Shown here: positions 36,179 to 47,512 of the stretch, one piece after another
How positions within the stretch are numbered: the first letter of the stretch is position 1
How the letters are laid out: each line of letters opens with the position of its first letter
NCBI GenBank assembly: GCA_963969395.1
Contig: OZ017804.1
Location: 9,052,001-9,116,000 of the forward strand
Reading direction: 5' to 3'
From: Pseudoscleropodium purum
Taxonomy: Eukaryota; Streptophyta; Bryopsida; Hypnales; Brachytheciaceae
Length of the DNA stretch: 64,000 bases
Made by a program: the position numbers and the translations under genes
The notes under the pieces: model-generated
What the model was told of the DNA's origin: nothing
The model's database searches: none
What the model saw: only the letters and a program-made list of their open reading frames with translations

Positions 36179-37049
36179 TCAACCCCTAAAGTTCCATGAC
36201 TATGTTTTCAACAAAAAAAAGCTCAAAAAGTGCCACTTTTATTACAAGTAGCAAATTTTTGAATTTTTTTTTTGACATATGTAACCGTATGATCTTGTAT
36301 TATGTAGTATCAAAAACATGTGGTAAAAATTTCAGACATTTCCACTGCGTGGATTGCAAGATATAAGCGTTCAAATTCACTACCCTGCAAAAAGTTAGGT
36401 AGTTGAACTTTACAAGCTCATTTTTCTATGAAAAAATGACCAAAATGATGGTGCTTCTTTGGATTATTTTTCCTAAATAAGTTTTTTACATGCATGAAAA
36501 ATTTCAGATCATTTGGAATTGTACAACATATAGGAAAAAAATAGTAAGTACGTAGTAGTAGTAGACAATGATTCAAAATACTAAATTATTAAGAATTAAA
36601 AAATGGAATTGAAAAATGACAATCCCAATGGTTGAAATGTTGTAATAAACAATTTACATCCTTTTTCAAAGTTTATTTTAGAATAGGGAATCCATAACTG
36701 CCTGCAAACAAAAAATCCTCATAACTTTTGACTTGTTGATCAAAGTGGAATGATTCAAAGTTTTCCTTGTTTATATAAGTCTAGAAAATCAATTTCAAAA
36801 TTTGGTTTCTGAAAAAAGTGATTTTTTCTAATCTGCCCAAACTGCCTAGTTACAGAATAAACTAACATATTAGGCTATAACTTTTGAATCCTATTTCCAA
36901 ATATCATGAAATTTGTTGCATATGAAAGATATTTCTCGTCTACACCTTCTATTAAAATTTCAGCCTAAAATATGGAAATTTTTGGTCACAAGTACCTACC
37001 CAAAATTTCTATACAACCAAAAAATGCAAACCGGTCCTTTAGGGGTTAA
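36179..37049 (-). mobile_element. TTAA/CCCCTAAAG element, family A, copy 4 (inverted)
   Basis: The left end is TCAA-CCCCTAAAGTTCC (flank changed from TTAA) and the right end is TCCTTTAGGGG-TTAA. The body, 863 bp, is the reverse of copies 1, 3 and 6: it opens with the CATGACTATGTTTTCAACAA end and closes with AATTTCTATACAACCAAAAA. Confidence 0.8.
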
Positions 37050-39776
37050 GCAAGTGGCCATAGTAGGTTTGACTGCACCCATTTGAGGTTGATGTTTTTG
37101 AAAGCATTTTTCTTAATAATAAAATTCTTCAATTTGCGAGTGATGGCATTGATAGTTAACCCCTAAATTTTCCCACTTCCCCAAAGTGGATGTAGCTTGG
37201 GCAAATTTGAGCGTAATTTTCAAAAAATATATACTTTTTATTTATTTAAACTTTTAAAAATGAAGTCAAATAAGTTGTTTTTATATGTTGTTTCAAAACT
37301 TTACAAACGTCTCAAAAGTTAATTATATATATATTTTTCATTCTTGTATTCTTCTTTAAAGAAGATTTTCATCTACATATTACAAAATATTGTTTCTCGT
37401 TGAAAACTCTATTTTTGTGGAATATTCCATATTTTTTTAATATATTTTTTAATTGATATAATTTTATATACACAATATACTTCAAGGATTTTGATTTTTA
37501 TACCAAATTAACAATAAATAAATATATAAAGAAAAAATATTTAATTACTCTTGGAGATCATCAAAATTTTATCAATCACAAATATAAAGGCTAAATTTAT
37601 CTTTATACTGGTGATTTGACTTGGAAGTCATTGTCAAGGGTGTTTTGGGAATTAAAAAGGAAAACAATTATTTGAAAAGATTTCACACTATTCTTCATGG
37701 CTACTTTTACCTCTTGGAAAAATTTCATCAAATTAATTGAATTCTTTTTGTTATATTTATCTATTTATTCTCATTTCTTAGTTTTTAAATTAGAAGATTT
37801 ATGATTTATTGCAAATTAAATAGAGATTTTTCAAATTGATTGACAACACATAAATCTTCTATAACAAAATATTATAACATTGAAAATCAAACATAATTTA
37901 CAAGGCTAAATTGAATTAAAAAATAAAGCTTGATCATATGGCAATGGAATTGGTGCTTAAGAGATTAAATGATGAGGTTTCAATCCATAGTGAAAAATTT
38001 GCAAACATAAGATCTTAGATATCTCTTATGGCATGCATATTATATGCTTCTTTATTTTAATTTATAGGCTTTTACTTTACTTCAAATTTTTTCCTAGTAA
38101 ATGATGTAACTCAGTACAATACCAATATTCAGATCACATTTGAGCATTTGTTGCCTTCCTATTCTTTACATTTCAATTTTTATCTCTAAGATGATTCTTG
38201 TTGTATTTAAACCTTTAAAGACCAACATTCAATTTTTGAACAATAGACGAACACAAACACATTCCAAACACACAAAAATGCATTTATTCATCCATCAATT
38301 TTTTTGAAGATTTTTGTGTTAGTTCTTCAACGTTTTTATGGTATAGTTTTTAAAGAAATCTTTAAGGAATTAATTAAAGTGAAATGATCACTATGTTTGT
38401 TTTTTACTTTACTTGAACAAAATATGATTTTTTTTTCATCAAGTATTTTTGTTGCAATCAAAGCTCAATATGTAATACTATGATTATCATAAGTTAACAT
38501 TGCAAGGGCAGCACATCTATGCCAATTATTTATTAGTTTCCCAGAAAATAAAGGTAATGCCAAATAGGATTTCCCCAGTATTCTTATTTCTCAGCATATA
38601 CGGTACAAATTTTATTTATTTTAAAAATTCCCTTAGATTTTGGCATCTATTTTTCAAAATCATTTTATGCTGATCCACAATTACTGATTTACTGCCGAAC
38701 CTGCCCCACAAGTAGTACTGTATGCAATGTTGTTGTTTTTTGTTTTCTTTTTTTTACTTTTTCACAACTCAATTATTTGACCAAGTTCTTTCTTCTTCTT
38801 TTTTTCTTTTTTTCCTTTGACCAAATTCTCACTATTAGTAAAAGACTTCGGGATTTATTTCTTTCCATTTTTAAACATTATTTTCCAATTAATTCTACAG
38901 CAGCCTAATGAATCATACCAACTACTCATCTGACCCCAGATAACTTACAAATCCTGGCATTCCCAGGGGTTTAACTTTAACTTATACTTGGCCATGCAGG
39001 AGACGTACACGTACATCTTAAGCAACTGAAGTTTGACGACTGCAAACCATAAATTAGTCTTGTGTTCTTTTCAGTCTTTTTTTTCTTCTGAAAACAAAGG
39101 AAATGAATTTTTTTTGTAGTTTTCCATAAAAATAGGATTAGTATATAAAAGTATAATAGTATGATAATAATTTTAAAATAATTATACCGCTCTAGTGAGC
39201 TCAAGCAAGTACTGTACTGTACTCTAAGACTATGATGAGAGTGCAGCAAGACTCTGAGATTCATGAGTCAGGTTGACTAGCAATAGGGAACAGATGGGAA
39301 CAGAAGGGCACTGCTGAGAGTACCATGTGAAGGATATATCTTTTGGTTTTATTATTTATCTTATGCAGTCTGTCTGTGGCTTGTGGAAGGTTGAAATTCC
39401 AGTTTCAATGATGAGATAACAGAATGTCTTATGACCACTGAGTGTTCAACAGGAACATGTGGTTTTAAAAATAAATAAATCTGTAGTTTTAATTTTTTTT
39501 TTTAAATTCAATTTTTAAAATTTATAGATGCTTTTAATATTTATTTAAAAAAATTTGATACGTTTTGGGGGTACAACAGAAGATGACAATTCCACAAAGC
39601 AGTAAGTTGATGTGCCTGGAGCAGAGGGAGAGCTGAATGACTGCCTTGCCTTGCTTCCCCTTTGGATGGATGAAACCATTTTCTTTTCCTCTCGAAACAC
39701 ATGGATAATTTCCATTGAAAAGGGAAACAGTTCACAGAACCTGAGGACCTTGATGAACCCATTTTTCATACTTTTC
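37050..39776. other. AT-rich intergenic DNA
   Basis: Another TTAACCCCTAAAT terminus sits at about 37,156 without a clear right partner; a degenerate candidate, CTTAAGAGATTAA, is near 37,955. No gene was recognised. Homopolymer and AT runs are frequent. Confidence 0.5.
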
Positions 39777-39921
39777 TAAGGTAAATTATCCCAAATGGGA
39801 GTCAATTATAGGCTGAATTTGTTAGTGGTGTACATTTCAGAACTTGAATGTACACCACTAACAAAATTCAGCCCACAATGGGTTCTCTCCTACTTGGTCT
39901 GGAATGGGGTAGTTTACCTTA
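39777..39921. mobile_element. Foldback MITE with TA target duplication
   Basis: A 141-bp element (39,779-39,919) starts AGGTAAATTATCCCA and ends TGGGGTAGTTTACCT (inverted). Inside, GGCTGAATTTGTTAGTGG then TGTACATT is inverted at 39,847-39,873 around a 10-nt loop. TA flanks both ends. The TA duplication suggests Tc1/mariner (Stowaway-like) mobilisation, though the ends are not the canonical Stowaway sequence. Confidence 0.75.
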
Positions 39922-41450
39922 CATGTAGAGAAACAAAAGAGAAAGCGATAGCACTTGGAATTCTGTTTTTCCAGTAATAGTATGAATTAGTTCAACAAAT
40001 TCGCCGATGAATCAGAGCCCAATGCTCAACTACGATCCAAGGTTTTGGATATCCTTTTGTTTTGTCTCTAAAGTGTGTCTCGCAAGCCAGCATGCTACGT
40101 TTGTATTTCATCTCAAAATTTGAACAATTTTTCAAATTTTCATCCGAAAGTTTGTCAATTCTTCTCTCAGATTTTTGTGTACATAAATTAAGCTTTGAGG
40201 TTGCCCATAATTACGTTGAGGAACGGAAAGCACTGCACTAAACTGAAAGGTCAGAGTCCTTTGTTCAAGATTCCATGATGTCCATACAAGAAAAGAATCT
40301 CGAATCCAAGTTCGTGATGCGCTTCCTAATACGACCTACAATGTCATTCAAAGCTTCAAGCATCCGTTGAAAGCTCAGTAATGAACGTTACATAGATTAC
40401 GAAAAACAGCAGCAAATGAAGAGATTTGTTGCCGAAGAACAAACTGAATCCTCACAAAGGAACTCACTGAAATTCTCGCCAAGTAAAGCAATTGACGGAG
40501 TTTTATGAAATGAAATCTGTGGGAAAGAGAAATGAGTTGCTGCACTCATTAATGAGTTGCCGGAAAGGGTTTCATTCCATTCCATTTCGGAATGAACGAA
40601 CGGCAAACTGAACTTTCGGAGAAGCAGGATCCGTTTGCGTCACGGCAGCTCTCAAACTCCTGACGAACTCTACTGCTACTCCGTCGCAGACTCGCAGTCC
40701 CACGCAAGCAAGCAACCCAGTTGGATTTTTTCTCCTCCAATGTTAACCGCATTTCTGGAGCACTTTAGCCTTTGTCGGACGTCACCACTACAGTACTGTA
40801 CTGTTCCAGTGCTTGCTCGTTCCAGTGTTTTTATTTATGGGATTGTCCTTTGTTCGTAGTGCTGTCATCCTGAAAATGGGATTTTTATGATTATAAAAAA
40901 CGAGCACATGTTCATGCAGTTCCGTTTATTTGAAGAGTTTGCGTTGGGTGTTGTCCTGGCGCAGATTCAAGTTGGATATTTGGCGGAGGCACTGGAGACA
41001 ATATGAGCATCACCAGGATCTTGCTAAATGGGGAAGTTTAGCGGCACTTTAGCGGCATGCCGTGGAGGCATGGAGCCATTCCATTCTGTTCGGAAGCCGG
41101 CCCAGGGCCACAGGCAGTGCAGCAAATGTGAATGATTTAAGGTAATAAGTCTGCTCTTGTACGAGCTGATAATTGCCTTTGGGGGGATGGTAAACTCCTT
41201 CATAAGAGATTTCTGTAAATTTTTGTAGGAAGAAGAGTTGAATTGGCATCTAACCCAAGTCGTTTCATGTTTTTTGGACCTTTGTGGAATTAGTTAGGAA
41301 TTTTTGAAGTTGAAATGGAATGGTCACTATAAGCATCCACCTCCTAAAATGTACACTATTGGTACGATGAAGAAATGAAAATGTATCTCTGTGTTAGTGG
41401 TTGCCTTCAGAGCATGATTGCTTTTACAACAAACTACTTTAGAAGAAGAA
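39922..41450. other. GC-richer island inside the desert, function unknown
   Basis: Composition shifts to that of the genic flanks, especially 40,560-41,120, but open frames are under about 75 codons and none resembles a known protein. It may be a non-coding transcript, a gene relic or a regulatory island. Repeats are scarce until 41,320. Confidence 0.35.
41320..41412. repeat. Short dispersed repeat (partner at 54,183-54,270)
   Basis: CCTCCTAAAATGTACACT followed by ATTGGTAC, then GTATCTCTGTGTTAGTGGTT, matches CCTCCTGAAATGTACACTG and the block after it near 54,200, and GTACTTCTGTGCTAGTGGTC near 54,250. Probably a small MITE; the termini are unclear here. Confidence 0.55.
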
Positions 41451-41468
41451 GGAAGGGTAACTCCGGTC

Positions 41469-42404
41469 TTAACCCCTAAAGTAAGTTATGTTAGTATGTT
41501 TTCATTGAAAACGCTCAAAAGTTGCCATTTTTAGTACAAGTATCAAATTTTTGAAAACAAACTTTTTTTGACACATGTAACCATAGGATCTTGTATTATA
41601 CTGACTTGAGAACATGTGGTAAAAAATTCAAAAATTTACACCATGTGAATTGCAAGATATGAGCATTCAAATTCACTGAAATCATTTTTTGGGCCCTTTG
41701 AAAAATAGGGCAACTACACTTCACAAGCTCACTTTTCTATGAAAAAGTGTCCAAAATGGTGGTGTTTCTATGAATTTTTTTTTCTAAATAAGCTGGCTAC
41801 ATGTTTGAAAAATTTCAGATCATTTGGAATTGTAAAAAATATAGGAAAAGAAAGTAAGTTGATAGTAATAGAGAATGATTCAAAATACTAAATTATTAAG
41901 AATTTATTTATGGATTGAAAAATGACAATTTCAATGGTTTTTACATTGTAATAAACAATTTATATCCTATTATTTTTAAAAAATTCAAAAATCTTGAAAA
42001 TTGAATAAGATAAAGGACTTCAAAGTTTATTTTGGAGTAGAGAATCCCTAATTGCCCGAAAACAAAAAATCCCCATAACTTTTGACTCATTGATCAAAAT
42101 AGAATGGTTCAAAGCTTTCTATGTATATAAATCTCTATATAATCAATTTCAAATTTTTATTTATGAAAAAATTGTTTTTTTCTAATCTACCAAGACTGCC
42201 CATCTACCAAAAAAAATAACATACTAGGCCATAGCTTTTGCCTCATATTTTGATATGTCATTAAATTTAGTGCACATGAAAGATATTCCTTGTCCCCACC
42301 TTCTAGTAAAATTTGAGTCAAAAATATAGAAATCTCTAGTCACGCCTACCTACCCAAAATTGCTATGTAGCTAAAAAAACACATTCTTCTCCTTTAGGGG
42401 TTAA
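41469..42404 (-). mobile_element. TTAA/CCCCTAAAG element, family A, copy 5 (inverted, complete)
   Basis: The termini are TTAA-CCCCTAAAG and CCTTTAGGGG-TTAA, with intact TTAA on both sides and a 928-bp body. The interior is the reverse of copies 1, 3 and 6 and close to copy 4 (TTGGAATTGTAAAAAATATA; AATACTAAATTATTAAGAAT). Confidence 0.82.
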
Positions 42405-42899
42405 AAGTCAGTATGAATGGAGCCATTATAGAAAATTTTAGTCCAAAATAGGGCCATTTGATTGCATGTAAATGTGCATATAGAGAAAATATCGACAAAA
42501 ATTGACTCACCGCAAAACTAATAGCGAAAGTCAGAGTGTATCTTATAGAAAGTCAGAGTGTGTTTTGGGAATATTTGAGTAACACTCAATTTAACGAATA
42601 ATAGTAAGGCCAAAGGCCTGCTAGTATCTAGGATTTCAAATCAGAACCTTGGCTACTTTGAATGATTAATTTATTTCCTTCAAATAATATTTTAATTGAA
42701 CTAAAAAAAAGAGTAAATAAAAAATACAAATTACTACGTTTCGCACATCCATTGATAGTCGAACGGCCTTGTATAGGGTTGAGAGTTTCTATAATGCATT
42801 TGTTGGGAATGGCTCAACTATCTAAACCCTTATGGTTTTAGATGGCAAATTCCATCCTTGATGCCTTTGTATGTTGTTTCCCTCGATAAATTCTCAAAT

Positions 42900-43055
42900 C
42901 CACATATGATGACAAGGTAGTTATTGCACCTCAACCATAGTTGGATAGACCATGGTGGTAAGTACCTTGCCAATGTTTGGATTTGAACTCATGATCACCT
43001 CATTTGTGTGCCAAAGCCAAAGCCATTGAGCCAAGGTTGCAAGTGCCTTTGTGAA
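42900..43055 (-). mobile_element. Candidate tRNA-derived SINE
   Basis: On the minus strand, TGGCTCAATGG (plus 43,023-43,033) fits a pol III box A and GAGTTCAAATCC (plus 42,979-42,990) fits box B, about 33 nt apart as in tRNA genes. The stretch lacks a cloverleaf anticodon arm I can trust, so a SINE is likelier than a functional tRNA. No tail or target duplication was defined. Confidence 0.4.
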
Positions 43056-43065
43056 TGATAAGTTA

Positions 43066-43991
43066 TTAACCCCTAAAGGGCTAGCTTGCCGATTTAGGCA
43101 ACATAGCAATTTTGGGCATGTCGTTGTAATTGTTGATTAGCATATATTTGGCCCAAACTTTGATAGAAGGTGGGTAGCATGTTTATTTATATGGTGAGAA
43201 AAATTCATGACATTTGAATACAATAGTAAAAAATTATGACCTAAAATGTTATTTCTTTTTGTAAAAAGGTAGTCTAGGTAGATAAAAAAATCACTTTTTT
43301 CATAAACAAAAATTTGAAATTGAATTTCTAGACTTATGCATATAGAGAAAGCTTTGAATCATTTCATTTTTATCAATGAGTCAAAAGTTATGAGGATTTT
43401 TTTTCTGCGGGCAGTTATGGATTCTCTATTCTAAAATAAACTTTGAAGTCCTTTATCTTATTCAATTTTCAATATTTTGGAAAAAATAAAATTACAGGAT
43501 GTATATTGTTTATTACAACATTGCAACCATTGAAATTGGCATTTTCAATTCTGCAATTAAATTTTTAATAATTTAATATTTTGAACCATTTTCTACTATT
43601 ATCTACTTACTATTTTTTCCTATATTTTTTATAATTCCAAATGATTTGAAATTTTTCAAGCACATGGACAACTTGTTAAGAAAAATGAATCCAAACAAGC
43701 ACCACCATTTTAGACATTAATTCATAGAAAAGAGAGCTTGTAAAGTGCAACTACCTTGTTTCTTTATAGGGCCCCCCTCCAAAAAAACGATTTCTATAAA
43801 TTAAAATTTACCAATCCAGATAGTAGAATCCTCTGAATTTTTTTTTCACTTCTTCTCAAATCATTCTATTATAAAATCCTACAATTATATGTATCAAAGA
43901 AAGGTTTGAAAAAAAATTGGTATTCATCCTAAAAATGGCAGTTTTTTGGATGTTTTCGGTTAAAACATAGTCAAAGAATTTAAGGGGTTAG
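43066..43991 (+). mobile_element. TTAA/CCCCTAAAG element, family A, copy 6
   Basis: The left end is TTAA-CCCCTAAAGGGC and the right end is TTTAAGGGG-TTAG, so one flank is mutated by one base. The body is 918 bp. Same orientation as copies 1-3 (GGCAACATAGCAATTTTGGG; GTCAAAAGTTATGAGGATTT). Confidence 0.8.
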
Positions 43992-43999
43992 TCAAGAGC

Positions 44000-45375
44000 C
44001 TCTTTTGTACTAAAAATTGAATAGATAAGGATTACAAGCTTTCAACCAATGAGAACTTCCAAAATTGAGATGGATAAGAGCATTCACATCCTTACTTACT
44101 AAACTTGACACACTCAAATTTTCCATCTAATTTTGAAGAGCCTTCAATTTCTTTGCCCGTCACCCTTACTCATCAAATATGGCCTGTAAATAGTTGAGTG
44201 ACCACTCATCAAGAGGAATAGAAGATAAGAAACTAAACTTAAAATGAACGGTAATTTTAAAGGCTATTCTTTAACACGTTGGGATTAAATGTCAAGAGAA
44301 TATTATGAAGGATTCATAGCACTTTTCATCCACATTTGAAGAGTGTCATGACCTAGTGCATAAGGGTGGCCAAGCTCTAATAAAGAATGTAACTTTCAAT
44401 ACTTACAACTTTAAAAAGAGAATCATGAGGACAACATTTTTATCCTATATGGCTAAAAAATACATAAGTTTTGTGACCCTTGAAATTGTGATTAGATCCA
44501 TCTTAAGGTGGGAGCTTGACTACAATTCTAAGGACCCTTAGGCTAAAAGGCTCATAGTCTATCATTTCAAACAGACACTAGAAGTTGCAAAAAAATATAT
44601 GTATATAAAAAAATTCTATCATCTCTTCTCTTTTTCTTGAATGGTGCCTAGATAGAAATATTGGTTTTAAGCTTGGTGAGTGGATGGATTATACCAATGA
44701 AGCCAATACAATGACACAATTTTTTAGTGGCTAAGAAACAATTGTAGGTCTATTTTTTCAAAATCAAGCTAAACTTGTTTACTTGCTACAAAGACATTTC
44801 TACTCAAGACATCATGGTTCTTCACCTCAATAGGCCCTACTGTTTTAGTGTAATTTTATATGGTGTTTTTAAAACATCAAGGTTCTCCACCTAAATGGAT
44901 CCTATTGCCTTAGATTAACTCTATTTTTATTTATTTACTTGGTTTCCATATTCTTTCTTTGTGTATAAGAAAAATGGTGCCTATTCTAATGTGCAATCTC
45001 ACAAGATTTATATAAAATTCATGTCAACTTATTATTGGGTATTTCCATTTTTTTCCATAGTAACCCTTTTGACTTTTTTTCAAAGAAAAAACAAGCTAGG
45101 CTACTTCAGGGTGAATGTAATCAAACAAGTTAAATATCAAATGGAACTTACAACCCAAAATCTTAATAAAATTTGAATCTAGGGTCTTAGCTTAGTCACA
45201 AAGTCCTTGGTAGAAGGGAGGGAATGTAGATCGTGTGGTAGAAACAACTCCAAGTAGAGGACTTATCTATTATTTATGGCAAAAATCCTAATTGATTTTT
45301 GTTGGTTGGTCTCTTGTTTTCATCCACCTATTTGACCTTTGGCCTTCAGTTTATACCTTTTGATGTACCTTTATA
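44000..45375. other. AT-rich intergenic DNA with a small local duplication
   Basis: No gene was seen. A unit beginning ACATCATGGTTCTTCACCTC (about 44,802) recurs diverged as ACATCAAGGTTCTCCACCTA about 65-70 bp later, followed in both by TAGGCCCTACTG / TGGATCCTATTG. Confidence 0.45.
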
Positions 45376-45585
45376 GGCAATTTCGTTAAAATGGTGGTAT
45401 TTTGGATGCCATTTGTATATTGGTGATAGATTCCAAACCGCCATTTGTGCAATGGTAGTATTCTGAATGCCATTTGTATAGGTGGTTTTTTGGTGTTGTA
45501 TGCAAGTTTTGAAGAGCAATTGTGTAGTGGGGCCCGCTAATGGAATGCCATTTCAACAAAATACCGCCATTTTGACAAAATTGCC
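45376..45585. mobile_element. MITE-like element with about 28-bp inverted termini
   Basis: GGCAATTTCGTTAAAATGG then TGGTATTTT at the left is inverted at the right end as AAAATACCGCCATTTTGAC then AAAATTGCC, with three mismatches. Inside, GATGCCATTTGTATA and GAATGCCATTTGTATAGG are direct repeats. The 210-bp length and lack of coding fit a MITE. No target duplication was fixed. Confidence 0.7.
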
Positions 45586-45989
45586 CATCTTTCTACTTAT
45601 CCATTTAAGGAGGGGGGGTATCATTTTAGGTAGTGCAAAAAGTGTTCTTCACTAATTGACTATGTAAATGGATGAAACTTGCAATATAAGGATGAAAGTT
45701 CATTCATTTGTCTAAAAGACTATACATTCATTCAAAATAGAGTAATATTGTTCCAAGGTTTGGTAGCATTTTGCAATTCATCCATTGAAAATACTCCCAA
45801 CAAAAACACTTGCATCTTTTTTTAGCAAAAATTCGCTCAAGGAAAAAATAAACCGACTCATTGGGGCTTACCCATCTAGTTTCAGAAAGAAAAAGAAAAT
45901 AGAAAAAATGAAAAGAAAAACATTAGGAGGTGTGTGATTTGGGTGTTCCACCTTCCATTAAAATATGGCCAAATAAATTTGAATTCCAC

Positions 45990-47250
45990 ATTGATCGAAC
46001 AGTCCTTTGTCCCGTCCCGGACATCCGGAGCCCCTCCGCACCGGCCGCCCGTTCGACCTGTCTGCGATGCGATGTGGCGCCACGACCCACCCGCTCGAGT
46101 GTGAAAGAGGACCACTGGCGAAGAATGTTCGTCGAAATTCCCGAAATCCAGAAGGGGCCAGGCACTGTACACCCGTGCCCAAGATTGCAGATTGCCCGAG
46201 AGAGAGAGACAGAGAGAGAGCTGGCAGCAAATTGTTTCGTTATTTTTTAATGTTTTTGCACAAATTGAAGGCTGGCAGTAAATTTCGGGCCCGCGCTATT
46301 AACTCCCCCCGCTCCACGAGCATTTGATGTCTGCCTCCCAATTGCTATTCCCAGCTCCTCACCCCACCCCACCCCACTGAACCCACTCCACTGTTCCCAA
46401 CTTGTGATGCAGGAACCGGAAGAAGCGGCACCCACACATCGATCCCGCGGTCTCCGCATACAGTATCATCCCGTTTCCGTTCCCCTGCTGGCTCTCATCG
46501 ATCGATCATATCCCCTTCGCAGCAAGTTACTCGATCACTGTTCTGAGCTCCATCTGTCCCCAGAGTTTTGGATCCCGATCATGCAGCATGGAGGAGCATA
46601 CTGGTGACTGCCCTAGCTAGCTAGCCGGTGGGAAAGGAACTTCCAGTGAGTTCAGTTAGATGACCCAACTTCCAGACTGTCGTACAGCAGGAATCGATGG
46701 CTAGAATGCTAGCTAGACTGGCGTACTGGACAATATCTTAATGATTTTATAAGAACTCCATCAGACGATTGATCTCTTTACAAGTGAACTTTGGCATTAA
46801 TGATCGACGGGGAAGAATGGAATGGCGGTGGTCGAAGCTAGATCACTAGAGGATTGAGTGCCTGTGGATCGGAGACGTCGGCAGTTGCGCGGAAGACAGG
46901 GGCGCCATTGGGTGTGACAATTGGGAAGATTTGGGAGGGAGGGAGGGAGGGAGCCGGCGGGCGCAAATGATCATCTCGGAATAGTAAAGCCCGTGTGTGC
47001 ATGTGCATGAATGATGATTCGAGTTGCGCCGAAGAATAAAGAATTCCAGGGAAATTGTGCATGGGAAAGGAACTGATGATGACGACGGAGGTTTTGGCGC
47101 AGGAGGACCGGTATGATTATGAGTTGTATAAATAGCAGTTCGTGCGGAAGGTGTGTCCGGTGCGATGGGTGTGGTACTGTGATGGGGTTCGATGTGGTGC
47201 CACTGGATTGGGAGCTGGTGAGGAAAGAGTTCAGGTTTCGTACGATCAGT
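45990..47250. other. GC-rich island inside the desert, function unknown
   Basis: A sharp switch to GC-rich sequence with many CpGs and restriction-like palindromes (AGCTAGCTAGC, ATCGATCGAT). It contains AG repeats (46,197-46,220), a GGGA run (about 46,933-46,956) and a GTATAAATAG TATA-like box at about 47,126-47,135. Frames of up to about 106 codons overlap on both strands and look compositional. It could be the promoter or first exon of a non-coding RNA, or a gene relic. Confidence 0.35.
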
Positions 47251-47273
47251 GTTATGGAGAAGTACCCAGCAAC

Positions 47274-47512
47274 TTGGGGGTGATACTCATGTGATACGGG
47301 GGTGGTACATGGGGTGATACTTGGGGTGATACTTGGGGTGATACATGGGGTGATACTTGGGGTGATACATGGGTGATACATGGGGTGATACATGGGGTGA
47401 TACATGGGGTGATACATGGGGTGATACATGGGGTGGTACATGTGTGATACATGTGTGATACTTGGGGTGGTACACGGGTGGTACATGTGTGATACATGGG
47501 GTGGTACATAGT
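47274..47512. repeat. Minisatellite with 12-bp unit GGTGATACATGG
   Basis: About 20 tandem units, with variants GGTGATACTTGG and GGTGGTACATGG and shortened 10-11 bp units such as GTGTGATACAT. The 12-bp period and lack of stop triplets leave all three minus-strand frames open, which explains repetitive MYHP/CITP/VSPH frames. These are not taken as genes. Confidence 0.9.

Noticed and set aside
42970..43040. Functional tRNA gene on the minus strand
   Set aside because: Box A and B fit, but no convincing acceptor stem or anticodon arm could be folded by eye; SINE origin is preferred.
45882..46459. Overlapping 70-106 codon frames on both strands
   Set aside because: Long frames are expected by chance in GC-rich DNA, and none has recognisable domains or a preferred strand.
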